39,863 nt of DNA from positions 1-39,863 of the forward strand of contig CANQWK010000002.1 of NCBI GenBank assembly GCA_947627545.1, given 5' to 3'. Below the pieces are notes generated by a model, which worked only from the letters and a program-made list of their open reading frames with translations, did not search any database and had not been told where the DNA came from. Of this stretch, positions 13,221 to 23,772 are shown in pieces. The stretch is from an uncultured Clostridia bacterium. Lineage in GTDB: Bacteria > Bacillota > Clostridia > Christensenellales > UBA1242. Both the position numbers and the translations under genes were made by a program. Each line of letters starts with the position of its first letter. Within the stretch, counting starts at the first letter, position 1.

Positions 13221-16200
13221 TTGAAGGGGAAATTTAAATTTGTTTATTTATCAATAATATGTTTGGCTGTGCTTGCAGCGTGCAGTTGTTGTTTCGTTTC
13301 TATTTTTAGCAGGCGAAATGAAATAGCAAAAGCAGTTGGCACGGCAACTAATGAGTTTACTTTTGTAGATAAAAATTCTAATGTTATTGTTTCTATTGAA
13401 AAGGTTGCTGTTCAGGCAAAATCTATTTTAAACACAGGCAAAGATATTAATAAAAACTTTACCACTCCACTTTATGATAATTACATTTCGGCTGAAGATA
13501 ACATTCCTACCAAAAAAATGTTGGTTAGAAATGATGCCGAAACTGAAAGCGCAATTTATTATAAAGATATTCCTAACGGCACAAAAAACCCTTATAAATA
13601 TGTTGTTAACGCGTATAATAACCAAGAGTTCGTTATGTTAAACAATCGCTTACGCTTGGGCGATGAACAAAATTATTATTACAATCCGGAATTGGAACGA
13701 GCAAAAGTTGTTTCAGGCGAAGACATCTCTTCAGTTGAATTGGCAGAAGCCGTTATGATTTCAGTTGGGCAATATTTTTATGTTGGCAGCGGCGAAGGTG
13801 AACATGTAGAATTGTCTGGTCAAAATGAAGATAATTTATCGGCAAACATTCAATACATAGGCATTGAAGCGTATAAAAATGGAAAGTTGCTTGGCGATAA
13901 GGATATTCCTGGCGTGAGAGAATTTAACAATAATGTGTTTGAAGATTTTGTTTGGATTATTCCGCAACAAGAAGGCAACGAAGGTTATTATGATATTTAC
14001 ATAACCTATAAAGTAAATGGGCAAATTAGCCAAGAAAATTTTTCGTTTTATTTGTTGTTTGCATCGAACTACAACCAAAACGCAGTTGACGAATTTTCTA
14101 ACACTTATTCTTCTTTTCCAACTTTAACCAATGTGTTGGAAGACGGCACGTTCAACCTTGGCAAAGATGATTTACAAGGCAATTATCCTACCATTACTTA
14201 TGATTACACTAAATTTAAAATGTCTTACACGCACACAGCCAACGGCGTTACCAATAATTATGATTATTCCTATTCGTCAGACGATAAAAAGGTTAATTTT
14301 AATTGCAACAAAAATGGGTCACTTTATAAATCGGTTGAAATGGGCGAAATTAAAACTTTTGGCTCGAACATTGCGGTTGTGGTGTTGACAGATTTGGGCG
14401 AATATGATGTAAGTTTTGAATATATTTACACCGGCTTTAACAGTGGAAATGCACCTAAAATGAATTTAACAATTGCAAACAAGCAGTTTGTAATTCATGG
14501 CTTTGATTTAAAATATGCTTTGGCAGGGCATAACGGCGCCAGCATGCGATATTTAAAGTTTGCCACTCCGCAAGTGAATAATGAAAACCTAAGCGTAGGC
14601 TTAATTGTGCCAAACGGCTATGAAAGGCAAGAAACCGTTGACGAATTTAATTTAGGCGTGGTTTATGAATTTGAAAATGTGTTTAGCGGAGAAGAAAAAG
14701 TGCCAGCGGTTGGCAGCATTATAGAACGCAAAAACGCAAACTTTGATTTTGGCGAAAAGGTTAAACAGCCAAGCAGTTTTGTAGATGAAGTAAATAGTGG
14801 CAGGTTATCATTTGTAAAAACAAATCAAGGCGGCTTGTGGTTTGATAGCATAGATAGGTCTAACGAAACAGGCTCGTTTTACTATTATTCAGCAAATTTA
14901 AACAGTTTGCTAACTCAAACTTATGCAGAAGGAACTGCCGGAGATGACATTCCGCTAACCAACGTAACCACCTTTAACAAAACCGGTTATTATATGGTGT
15001 TTGTTGAAATTCAACCTTATGGCACAACTAGCGGCAACACCAGCAAAAATTATTATTCGGCCTTTGCTTTTCAATATTCTGCCGAAACGCCAGATGTGAA
15101 AATAAATGAAAGAGAAATTGGCTCTGAGCAACTTGGCAAGGAAATTGGCTCAGGCGGATACACAAACAAAGAAGTGGTTGTAAGTTGGCAGTTGCCAGAC
15201 GTTTTTGAGCGAAAAATTGTGGTTAATTGCTACAAAAGTCCTAATGGAAATTATTTAAAAAGGCAAGATTTAATTAATTTAAAACCTACCGTTTTAACTA
15301 ATAATTCAGGCTCGGTTTTAGGTAGCCTAGACGATGTGCCTTTAAACAGCGGTGCAAGTTATTTAATTGAAACAAAAAGCGAAGGAAAATCGGCTACATA
15401 TCGAACCTTTATTGTTGACCGTGAAAGCATTAAAGGGGTTACAGCCTATGCGGTTGAAAGCAGTTTGAACCGTCAAGGAAATGTGTTCTATCGCTTTTTA
15501 AAAGACAACAATGGAAACAATGTTAAACTTGCAAATTCAATAACTAACACAAACGCAACTTTGTGGTGGAATGATAAATCTAGCGGCGCGGAAGTTAAAG
15601 CATATTACACCTTTACTCCGTTTGTAAAAAACAACTTAATTAGCGTAGGCGAGGTTGAAGGAAACACCGCATGGCATCAAACAAATTATTCGCTAGGCTC
15701 AACCATTGGCAATTTTGATTTGATGCGCGCAAGTTCAATTTCTGCCGACCTTGAAACGTCAAGCATATTGTTCAGTTCGGGCATTTATTTGTTTACAATT
15801 ATTGACGAAGCGGGCAATAGTTGTAAATATATGTTTGTTATTGATAGAAGTGAAAGTTATTTTAAAGTAAAATATAGTGAGGACGGCGTTCAAAATTATG
15901 AATATTTAACCAGAACTAGCAAACTTTACACCGATAGCGTAGAAGTTGAAGTTGGCAGTCATAAAGTTATTAAGTTGGAAAGAAACGCGCAAACAAACAA
16001 TAAAAATGAAGAATTGTTTAATTATATTAATGCAGCAGTTAATCATAATGAAAAGGATTTTAACAATTTAAATTATTATAAAGAAGGGGACAGCAACCGA
16101 TATTTGCTTAACCAAATTTTTGGCAAGGCAAAGGGCAGCAACGAACTATATTTAACCGTTGCAAACAATCGCTTAACTGTTTATAATGACCAACAAACTC

Positions 16201-19200
16201 AAATTGACGAAAGGCAAATTAATAATCAAGCCACAAGTTATACAATTTTAGCGGCAGGCTCGTCTGTTATAAGAACGCTTTGCTTGGTTGGAATTAACCA
16301 GCTAGACATTTTAAATGAAACCGTTTTGCCTTCTAGTTCTAATTCATATTTAACAATTGAAGTGAATAGCGACCATTCGCAAGGCATGGCATATTTTGGC
16401 AACAATTTGGAAATTTTAAACAACTTTGCAAACCTAACTCCGTTTGGCCAGAACGGAGCAAGCAGGCTAGTTTATGGCGATGACGGTCAAAAAACAGCAA
16501 TTTATGCCGCACATGCCACCGCAGATAATTATCTTGTGTTCAGTTGGTATATGGGCTATAACACTAAATATGAAGTAGAAAATATATCTTATAAATATTA
16601 TGATTTAAACCTTATTAAAAGTGAGGACGACAGCCGATTTGTTTTGCCGCTAAACGATAAATCAAAATGGTTTAACGAGGACGGCTCGCTTTTAGATAAC
16701 ATTTTCTATTACAGTGCATTAGCCTCAGGCAGCACAACCATTTATAGCAAAAACAGTTTAAATAACAACCTTACACTTGAAGAACAAACCAACCGTGCAG
16801 TTGCAACAATCAACCTAGAACGCAATCAAACAAAAGCCGGCTTGTATATAATAACGCGAACTTATGGCAGCGGTTTTGATGCAGATGCAAGTGAAGAACG
16901 CGACAGCAAAATTCAATATTATTACTTTATTGTTGATAGAAACAGAATTATAGAATTAGGCGAAGAGGACATTAACGGCGGCTACATCTCAATTGGACTA
17001 AAAGATAACGAAAGCCAATATAACAACTTTTATGTTTCCGATTCAGGCAGCCAACCTAACGGCATTTATTTAGACGGCAATTTGGTAAACTACAACATTT
17101 GCCTAGAAACAAATCGCTTGCCTGCAATTTTAAACATTCCGGTTGGCAAATATTTCTATTATAACGACACCTTTACTTATAACGGAAGTTTCCAAAACGG
17201 AACGGCTTATTTTGGAACGGAATATTATGCCGGCAATTTAAATTTTGACGTTTATTTTAAAGATGTATATAATCAATTATCAAACCAATCTGGCAACGTG
17301 GTAGATAATTATAAATTGTTTAGTTCAAATAAGGACATTACAAATAATCAAACTGGCTTCTATGAACTAAACTTTAGCAAAATGGACGCCACAATTAGAA
17401 ATAAATTTTTCCCATTAGACGAAAACGAAAATAACCGAGATATTTTAAACAATTATATTTGGCTAGAAGGCGACTATATTATTGTTATTAAAGATAACAT
17501 TGAAAACACCGCTCATCAGCAATTGATTGCGTTTAGAATTAAACATTCTGCACCTAGCACCGATGTATTTTCAATGTTCAACACTCCCAACGAAAATTCA
17601 AGCAAGCAAGATAGCATTTTTGTGGCTAATGAAGAAACAAAAACCTTAACAACCAGCGAAGAATTTGTTGTGGTTGAACTTAATAATCAAGAGGTTATTA
17701 GTTCGCATATAAATGCAAAATTAGACGTTAATTATTTGTTAGTTAATAAAAACTTTGACGGACAAAACAGCGTATATATCAACTATAATCACGGCAACAG
17801 GGGTGGCATAGACATTGATGCAATTGGCAAAAATGTGTTGCAAATTGAACAAAACGGCAATGAAATTGTTGGTAGAAAAATTTTGTTAGACACTATGTTA
17901 AGGGATGATAGCGGCAACATTATTAAAGAGAATTTAACCAAAACTTTGGAATATACAATAACCGTAAGATACGATATTGTTGGCAATTACAATAAAGCAG
18001 AATTAGAGCAATATAAGGACTGCTATTATTATTACGATTACAGCGAAAATCCGCAAGGCGAAATGGTTTGGTATTGCGAAAGCAGTTATAAGGTTATAAT
18101 AGACCGAGTTGCTCCGCAAAACAACATAAGCAATTTGCTAGCAAACGACCAACTTTTAACTGACGAACAAAAATTGACTTTGTTTGAAAATACTTATATA
18201 GAAAGGGCGGACGGAATATATTTTGTAAACCGCCTAAAAAATTATTATGACAATGTTAAAAACAGGGCAAACATTTACGCGTTTTATGTAAATAACGGCA
18301 CCAAGTTTGATAATAGCGATGTTTACAGCGTGCAGTTTAGAAATTTAGACGCAACCACGGCTGAACTTGTTTTGCCGTTAAGCCCAAGAATAGGCTACAC
18401 TCCATTAACTTCAGTTCCAACAAGTTACCGCCAGATGTTAGAAGAAACAGGCGAAGGCTTTTACGAAATTGTGGAGCAGGACAATGCCGGCAACACTAGT
18501 CAATATGTAGTGTTCTACGACCCTAACCTTCAAGCAAATCAAATAAACATGATGTTTGAAGCAACCTACCGCAACGCACAAGAGAACAACGGCAACCCAA
18601 TTGAAGGCGAAATTTCACTAAATTTTGCATCAAACGGAAATTACACAATTTTCCAATTAAAGCAAGCGGCAGGCATTCAAGCTCAAACGGCAGATAGATT
18701 TTTCAACATAGAAATTACAAAAGGTCAGGGGCAAGATATTTATACAATTGAAAACATATTTACAAATTTAACCTTTAATTTTGATAACAGCGATAACAAA
18801 CTTGCCAACCAAATTTTAAATGCGCTTGTAAGCAACGGCTATGACTATTACGGAATTAAAATTAAATCGCATTTAGGCGAAGTAAATTATGTTTTGGAAT
18901 ATCTTGAAAAAACCGATATACAAATTACCTTATCTAGCCTTGTGGTTAGAGAAAATGGAGATTGTTATTTAGATTTATCTCAAGCCAAAACGCAGGACGG
19001 CGGTTATTTTGCAAAATACATAACTTTGCGCGGCCAAAATGATGACGGCTCGGTTGTTGAAGAAACTTATTATTGGAACAGGGCAGATAGAAATTATTAT
19101 TACGACAATCAGTTTATTAGGCGAGTTGAAAATAACCTTGTGGCAACTTTAAACGGCAAAAAGTTAAACGGAGCGTATGTTATAATTGCCAATGTTGCCG

Positions 19201-21647
19201 AAAACTTGTTCTATTATCACTTTAACACAGACGAAACTTTAACCGATAACGCCATTTCGTTTGGAGAAAACGGCACATCGGCTTACACGCTTTTAAATAA
19301 TGTTTATTATTCATTTAATCAGGCAAATTTGCGTTATAACAGCATGGCTTATAGTTTAAATTTAAATTATTCAATTCTATGCAATGGCAGGTTGCAAACC
19401 GGAAACGGCAACTCACTTGTTAATGGGCCAATAACCTATAACGGCAAAAATATTATTGAACTTACTGTTGATAACGGCGTTAGCATGCTAAAAGTTTTGC
19501 CATATTTTGCAAACGATTTTAAAACCGGAGCAGTAATTAATGTGGAAATTGTGCTTGTGTTTAGCGATGGCACGCCAGAAAATCCTATTAATATTGTGCT
19601 AGATACCGACACCGGCTTAGTTAGTTTAAACGATAAAAACGGCTCGTCTAGTGGCAACGAATTTAATGTTGACGTGCTAAAACAAACTGACGATATCTAC
19701 AAAACAAGTTATCCGGAAACTTTATCTGGCCAAATGTGGCTAAATTGGACAGTTAACCGCAAAGATTATTTCATTTACACCTACACTTTGTTTGAAACTT
19801 TGCAAAACGGCGAACAACGCATTGAACAATTCGACACTCAATCCACCAGAATGATAGATACAGGCAGAGATAGCAAAGGGGAATATCGCTTTGTTGTTGA
19901 TATATTTAACCTAAACGGCGAATTCTTAGGCAGAAAAGTTTACACCTTCTCAGTTCAATCGCAAACAAATCAACTTTACACGGTTACCAGCAACAACCTT
20001 GTTCTAGAACAAAATTCAACGTTTAAAATGGTGCCTGATGTGTTCGGCTTATCTCAAAGTGGCTATGTTAACACTTACGAGTATTTAAATCAATTAGGCG
20101 TGCCTATTGGAGATTTAACTAAAATTTCAATAGACCTTCCGTTGTATGTTTATAACAAAGAAATGTCCGTTCAAACCGCTCAAGAACTTGAAGTTGAGTT
20201 GTATTCTTGGCAAGTGTTTAACTATTCAAACGCTAAATTTACAATTTACCGCATAAGTTCGGCAAACGCTAGCACTTATAATCTTTACATCGGCTTGCTT
20301 TATGTTGTTCCAACCGAACAAGTTGTTAATAATCTTGCAGTAGAAACGCTAATTAACGATGTGCGTTCAACTCAAAACATTAGCCCAGCAACAAGTTTGG
20401 AATATTCTTTCACAGGCAATAACGCTGTGTTCACTTTAACCGGCGAACAAATTGCCGAAAGCCAATATGTAAACTCCATAACTTTAAAAAATAGCGTGGT
20501 GCTTTCGGTTTGGTTTAGAACTGCCAATAACGAAAAGAAAATTCACGATATAGAAATCCCTTGCAGTTATGTAAACAATAAAATTTCGTTTAATTACGAA
20601 CTTAAAGGCAGCGGACAATTCGTGTTTGAGTTTAAAGATTTGGCAGGTAATGTGCATAACTTCAATTTTGAAAAAGCCATTCAAGATAGCGAAGATGCCA
20701 TAACCGAACTAGACATAATTGTGCTAAAAGAGGTTGTGCTTTTGGCAAACGGAATGAACGCAATAGATAACGCGTATTATAATGGCGAAGTGGAAATTCA
20801 AATTTTTAGCCCTAATATGTACGATATGCGTGGCATAACTTTAAACGCAACCTTAAATGGAAACAGTTACACGCCAACAAACCGCCAATTTAGATATATC
20901 TTTAAAGAGGTTGGCACTTACCGCTTAACCGCCTCTGCTTATGTAAACGAGCAACTATTAACAAAAACGCTTGCATTTACAATTGTAAATGAAAACGAGG
21001 CAAAACAGTCGTTTGACCTAACCAACTTGTTTAATTACACCATAAACAGCATAAAAAATAGCCGTGGGCAAGATATAACTAAGCCGCTAATTGACATTTT
21101 AAATGCCAACTCAGGCAGAAATAAATATCTTTTAACTTACAATTTATTGGTTGAAAATGCGGAAATTTTAGGCATTGTTTCTGGCAAACAACAACTTACA
21201 ATTGAATATATGGTTGCAGATGGAATTTACCCTAACCGCGTTGTAGAATTTTCATTTGCAATGAGCAATGAACAACCTAACATTCAATGCAATGTAAAAA
21301 GTGGAGATAGCACAACAAAAAGTTTCACAATAACCTTTAACCCTGGCATAATTTACGAGCAGATTGGAGATTGTGCAATTTATATTAACGATGAAATAGT
21401 TTGCGAAATAAACGCCAATTCAACAAATAGCGTTCAAACTCACACCGTTTCTTATAAAAAGAACGGAGCAGGCGATTATTATATAGTTTTGCGCGGACCA
21501 TCTGGCACAGTACATTACAGTTGCAAAGTTGTTATAAAAGAACCGCTTAACGGTTGGAGTATTTTCTTAATTGTGGTTGTTGTGTTAGTTGTAGGCACCG
21601 TTATTGGAGTAATTATCTTCTTACGCCACAAAATGAAAATAAGATAA
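13221..21647 (+). CDS. Giant 2808-residue membrane-anchored surface protein with Ig-like modules
   Basis: The predicted topology is secreted: an N-terminal signal or anchor helix (about 7-27), a roughly 2730-residue extracytoplasmic part and a C-terminal membrane helix (about 2780-2802) with a short basic tail. There is no LPXTG-type sorting signal. The ectodomain is rich in Asn, Tyr, Ser and beta-strand patterns. Recurrent units resemble bacterial Ig-like domains ending in D-x-AGN and (F/I)xxDR motifs: DEAGN (862), DNAGN (1754), DLAGN (2473), and VDR/IDR at 733, 875, 1239 and 1628. No enzymatic motif is seen. The start is a TTG preceded by AAAGGGGTGG. At 8.4 kb it is by far the largest gene here, flanked by ypeB and a thioesterase gene. 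A surface adhesin or envelope scaffold is a reasonable inference; a spore-specific role cannot be claimed. The frame is intact throughout. Confidence 0.85.
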   Translation: MKGKFKFVYLSIICLAVLAACSCCFVSIFSRRNEIAKAVGTATNEFTFVDKNSNVIVSIEKVAVQAKSILNTGKDINKNFTTPLYDNYISAEDNIPTKKMLVRNDAETESAIYYKDIPNGTKNPYKYVVNAYNNQEFVMLNNRLRLGDEQNYYYNPELERAKVVSGEDISSVELAEAVMISVGQYFYVGSGEGEHVELSGQNEDNLSANIQYIGIEAYKNGKLLGDKDIPGVREFNNNVFEDFVWIIPQQEGNEGYYDIYITYKVNGQISQENFSFYLLFASNYNQNAVDEFSNTYSSFPTLTNVLEDGTFNLGKDDLQGNYPTITYDYTKFKMSYTHTANGVTNNYDYSYSSDDKKVNFNCNKNGSLYKSVEMGEIKTFGSNIAVVVLTDLGEYDVSFEYIYTGFNSGNAPKMNLTIANKQFVIHGFDLKYALAGHNGASMRYLKFATPQVNNENLSVGLIVPNGYERQETVDEFNLGVVYEFENVFSGEEKVPAVGSIIERKNANFDFGEKVKQPSSFVDEVNSGRLSFVKTNQGGLWFDSIDRSNETGSFYYYSANLNSLLTQTYAEGTAGDDIPLTNVTTFNKTGYYMVFVEIQPYGTTSGNTSKNYYSAFAFQYSAETPDVKINEREIGSEQLGKEIGSGGYTNKEVVVSWQLPDVFERKIVVNCYKSPNGNYLKRQDLINLKPTVLTNNSGSVLGSLDDVPLNSGASYLIETKSEGKSATYRTFIVDRESIKGVTAYAVESSLNRQGNVFYRFLKDNNGNNVKLANSITNTNATLWWNDKSSGAEVKAYYTFTPFVKNNLISVGEVEGNTAWHQTNYSLGSTIGNFDLMRASSISADLETSSILFSSGIYLFTIIDEAGNSCKYMFVIDRSESYFKVKYSEDGVQNYEYLTRTSKLYTDSVEVEVGSHKVIKLERNAQTNNKNEELFNYINAAVNHNEKDFNNLNYYKEGDSNRYLLNQIFGKAKGSNELYLTVANNRLTVYNDQQTQIDERQINNQATSYTILAAGSSVIRTLCLVGINQLDILNETVLPSSSNSYLTIEVNSDHSQGMAYFGNNLEILNNFANLTPFGQNGASRLVYGDDGQKTAIYAAHATADNYLVFSWYMGYNTKYEVENISYKYYDLNLIKSEDDSRFVLPLNDKSKWFNEDGSLLDNIFYYSALASGSTTIYSKNSLNNNLTLEEQTNRAVATINLERNQTKAGLYIITRTYGSGFDADASEERDSKIQYYYFIVDRNRIIELGEEDINGGYISIGLKDNESQYNNFYVSDSGSQPNGIYLDGNLVNYNICLETNRLPAILNIPVGKYFYYNDTFTYNGSFQNGTAYFGTEYYAGNLNFDVYFKDVYNQLSNQSGNVVDNYKLFSSNKDITNNQTGFYELNFSKMDATIRNKFFPLDENENNRDILNNYIWLEGDYIIVIKDNIENTAHQQLIAFRIKHSAPSTDVFSMFNTPNENSSKQDSIFVANEETKTLTTSEEFVVVELNNQEVISSHINAKLDVNYLLVNKNFDGQNSVYINYNHGNRGGIDIDAIGKNVLQIEQNGNEIVGRKILLDTMLRDDSGNIIKENLTKTLEYTITVRYDIVGNYNKAELEQYKDCYYYYDYSENPQGEMVWYCESSYKVIIDRVAPQNNISNLLANDQLLTDEQKLTLFENTYIERADGIYFVNRLKNYYDNVKNRANIYAFYVNNGTKFDNSDVYSVQFRNLDATTAELVLPLSPRIGYTPLTSVPTSYRQMLEETGEGFYEIVEQDNAGNTSQYVVFYDPNLQANQINMMFEATYRNAQENNGNPIEGEISLNFASNGNYTIFQLKQAAGIQAQTADRFFNIEITKGQGQDIYTIENIFTNLTFNFDNSDNKLANQILNALVSNGYDYYGIKIKSHLGEVNYVLEYLEKTDIQITLSSLVVRENGDCYLDLSQAKTQDGGYFAKYITLRGQNDDGSVVEETYYWNRADRNYYYDNQFIRRVENNLVATLNGKKLNGAYVIIANVAENLFYYHFNTDETLTDNAISFGENGTSAYTLLNNVYYSFNQANLRYNSMAYSLNLNYSILCNGRLQTGNGNSLVNGPITYNGKNIIELTVDNGVSMLKVLPYFANDFKTGAVINVEIVLVFSDGTPENPINIVLDTDTGLVSLNDKNGSSSGNEFNVDVLKQTDDIYKTSYPETLSGQMWLNWTVNRKDYFIYTYTLFETLQNGEQRIEQFDTQSTRMIDTGRDSKGEYRFVVDIFNLNGEFLGRKVYTFSVQSQTNQLYTVTSNNLVLEQNSTFKMVPDVFGLSQSGYVNTYEYLNQLGVPIGDLTKISIDLPLYVYNKEMSVQTAQELEVELYSWQVFNYSNAKFTIYRISSANASTYNLYIGLLYVVPTEQVVNNLAVETLINDVRSTQNISPATSLEYSFTGNNAVFTLTGEQIAESQYVNSITLKNSVVLSVWFRTANNEKKIHDIEIPCSYVNNKISFNYELKGSGQFVFEFKDLAGNVHNFNFEKAIQDSEDAITELDIIVLKEVVLLANGMNAIDNAYYNGEVEIQIFSPNMYDMRGITLNATLNGNSYTPTNRQFRYIFKEVGTYRLTASAYVNEQLLTKTLAFTIVNENEAKQSFDLTNLFNYTINSIKNSRGQDITKPLIDILNANSGRNKYLLTYNLLVENAEILGIVSGKQQLTIEYMVADGIYPNRVVEFSFAMSNEQPNIQCNVKSGDSTTKSFTITFNPGIIYEQIGDCAIYINDEIVCEINANSTNSVQTHTVSYKKNGAGDYYIVLRGPSGTVHYSCKVVIKEPLNGWSIFLIVVVVLVVGTVIGVIIFLRHKMKIR

Positions 21648-21866
21648 CAAGGTTTAAATTCTGTTTACATTTAAATTAAACCAAATTAACAAAAACAATT
21701 ACAAATTGTTAAAACAAAACAATTAAACAAAATTATGCCTTAAATTATCACTAAGCGAAAATTAAAAACAACGCGTTAAAACTAACAAACAAGTAAAAAA
21801 ATATTAAAATATAGAACAAAAAAACAAAAATTAAAACAATTAAACAAAAATTAAATAGAGGAAAAT

Positions 21867-22598
21867 ATGAAAAATGTGTATGTTCAAAAAGTTATAACCA
21901 ATGACACTCAGGCAGACCATTCGTTTTGCTTGCCTATTTATGAAATTTTGCGTCTTGCCGAGGTGGCGGCGTTTAATCATGCCAACTTAATTGGGCTAGA
22001 CCATCAAACAATGGAACAAAAAAGCAACGCATTTTGGATTGTTTCTAAAATGAAATTGTTTTTAAAACAAAACATTTTGCCGCACGAAAAACTTACCGTA
22101 AAAACTTGGACGCACGAACCGGGCTTGGTTCGTGTGGACAGGGACATTTCAATAAAATCTGGCAGAACAACCAAAGCCAAAATTACAACTGAATGGTGCT
22201 GCCTAGATGTTGAAACTCACCGCATACGCAAATTAAATTCAATAAATTATCCAAACCTTGAACTTGCCGAAACCGAAAAAGTAGAAGCAAATTACACCAA
22301 TTTAAAACTTCAATTAGATAAAAATAATTATGTTTATACGAAAATTATTCGTGCGTCTGACATTGATGTAAACAGGCATACCAACAATTTAAAATACACC
22401 GTAATGGCGTTAGACGCCCTTTCTTTTGAGCAATTAGATAGTTTAAAAATAAGCGAATATGAAATATATTTTGTAAACGAAAGCCACGAGGGAGATAAAA
22501 TTGACATATATTTAAAGCAGCAAAAAAATTTAATTTACATTGAAGGAATGGTAGAGGAAAGAACAATTTTTAGGTCAGTTTTAAAAATTAAAAAATAA
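21867..22598 (+). CDS. Acyl-ACP thioesterase
   Basis: The 243-residue double-hotdog protein matches the Acyl-ACP_TE family, which releases free fatty acids from acyl carrier protein in the cytoplasm. Family signals are EILRLAEVAAFNHA near residue 27-40, AFWIVSKMKLFL (about 56-67), the LTVKTWT strand, and the second hotdog domain with IRASDIDVNRHTNNLKY (about 165-181). That last block holds the Asp-x-Asn-x-His-x-Asn arrangement of the plant FatA/FatB active site. The length is typical of bacterial members. AGAGGA precedes the ATG. It is a single gene ended by a bidirectional terminator shared with the convergent DAC-like gene. Confidence 0.88.
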   Translation: MKNVYVQKVITNDTQADHSFCLPIYEILRLAEVAAFNHANLIGLDHQTMEQKSNAFWIVSKMKLFLKQNILPHEKLTVKTWTHEPGLVRVDRDISIKSGRTTKAKITTEWCCLDVETHRIRKLNSINYPNLELAETEKVEANYTNLKLQLDKNNYVYTKIIRASDIDVNRHTNNLKYTVMALDALSFEQLDSLKISEYEIYFVNESHEGDKIDIYLKQQKNLIYIEGMVEERTIFRSVLKIKK

Positions 22599-22621
22599 AA
22601 ACACCGTTTTGGTGTTTTTTT
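22597..22621. terminator. Bidirectional terminator between thioesterase and DAC-like genes
   Basis: The stem AAAAACACC (22597-22605), loop GTTTT and GGTGTTTTT (22611-22619) has T tracts on both sides. It can end the plus-strand thioesterase transcript and the minus-strand DAC-like transcript. Confidence 0.85.
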
Positions 22622-22647
22622 ATTGCTTAAAATTAAACTTGCTTTTT

Positions 22648-23772
22648 TTATTTTAAATCGTCTAAAACAAGTTGAATATATTTATCTTCTATAATTTTAG
22701 GCAACTCTCTTTTAGGCTTGTTAGTGTTCTCTTTTGAGCCTATTTCTTTAAAGAAAACTTCCCCTTCGTGCGATTGAAAATATACTCCAACAATGCCTTT
22801 TCGCTTAGTGTTTAAAATGTAATAAGCGGCACGCTTCCTTGCTCCGCCAACAATGTTGCCTACCTTTTTTTTACTTGGTTCTACAAAAACATTATAGGCT
22901 AAAATTCTCCCCATATTGTCTATTATTGTTATGCCGTCATAATTTATCATTTTAACAAACAAATCGGCGTAATTTTCTAGTTTTATTTCGTCATAACTTT
23001 TGCTTTGCATAAATAATTTAGAAAAACTTATTGGTTGTTTAAGCCATATTCCGTCTTCAAATAGGCCGTTGTCAACATAGTCTTTATCTACCACCACGCA
23101 AATTGCTCCATTAACATCGTTCATAACGCGTGAAAAAATGTTAATATACATGTTTTTCATATCTTGCAACTTTCTTGGCGTAGTGCGAAGTTTAGAAAAA
23201 GTTGCATCTACAAGTTCGTTCATTTCAGTGGAAATTTGGCTGTATTTGGTTTTGTCTAGTGCCAAGTTTATTATCAATCGGCTGCCAGATGTGGAATGTA
23301 ATTGCATTGTGTAAAAGTTTAACGGATGCACCAACACGCAACTTGTTTTTATTTTGCGTTCCTTTAAGTTTGTGTTTTCTTCTATCAATTGAGTTAGGTT
23401 TTTATCTTTTATGCTGTTAAAACTCATTAGCAAACCATAGCCAATTTTGTCTTTTTTAACATCTATAAACACGCACCAATCTTTTTCCATAATTGCAAGC
23501 AAACTTTTAAGCCGCATGTTAAACAGGCTTGCGTCTTTATCTTCAAAAATGGTTATGTAATGCGAGTTTGGTATAACTTTGTTTATAGCCTCAATTCCGT
23601 CTGTAAAAACCAATTTAGGGCGAATGAATGTACCTTCTTCCTTATAATGCAAAAGTTCGTTAAACCTATTTAGTAGGTGCGATATAATAAGCGGCGGAAG
23701 GGAAGGAAATTCAGTGTTAAAAAATCGCGTTACATTTTCCTTGGCTCTATCATAAAACAACATTTCTTCCAT
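22648..23772 (-). CDS. DAC (diadenylate cyclase)-like protein with N-terminal sensor region
   Basis: The 374-residue protein has a roughly 200-residue N-terminal region of unknown fold and a C-terminal DAC/DisA_N-like domain (about 215-345). The DAC signals are NGAICVVVDKD (221-231), YDGITIIDNMGRILAY (278-293) and GGARKRAAYY (309-318), followed by a GVYFQSHEGEV strand. Active cyclases that make c-di-AMP have DGA and a (T)RHR motif; here they read DGI (279-281) and ARKR (311-314). The fold looks right, but catalysis is doubtful. No membrane segment or helix-hairpin-helix region is seen, so it is not CdaA or full-length DisA. It recalls the DAC proteins with fused N-terminal sensor domains. No clear ribosome binding site precedes the ATG. 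It is a lone minus-strand gene. Confidence 0.65.
   Translation of the reverse strand: MEEMLFYDRAKENVTRFFNTEFPSLPPLIISHLLNRFNELLHYKEEGTFIRPKLVFTDGIEAINKVIPNSHYITIFEDKDASLFNMRLKSLLAIMEKDWCVFIDVKKDKIGYGLLMSFNSIKDKNLTQLIEENTNLKERKIKTSCVLVHPLNFYTMQLHSTSGSRLIINLALDKTKYSQISTEMNELVDATFSKLRTTPRKLQDMKNMYINIFSRVMNDVNGAICVVVDKDYVDNGLFEDGIWLKQPISFSKLFMQSKSYDEIKLENYADLFVKMINYDGITIIDNMGRILAYNVFVEPSKKKVGNIVGGARKRAAYYILNTKRKGIVGVYFQSHEGEVFFKEIGSKENTNKPKRELPKIIEDKYIQLVLDDLK

Noticed and set aside
21651..21682. Terminator after the giant gene
   Set aside because: GGTTTAA/TTAAACC can pair imperfectly but no T run follows, so I did not list it as a terminator.
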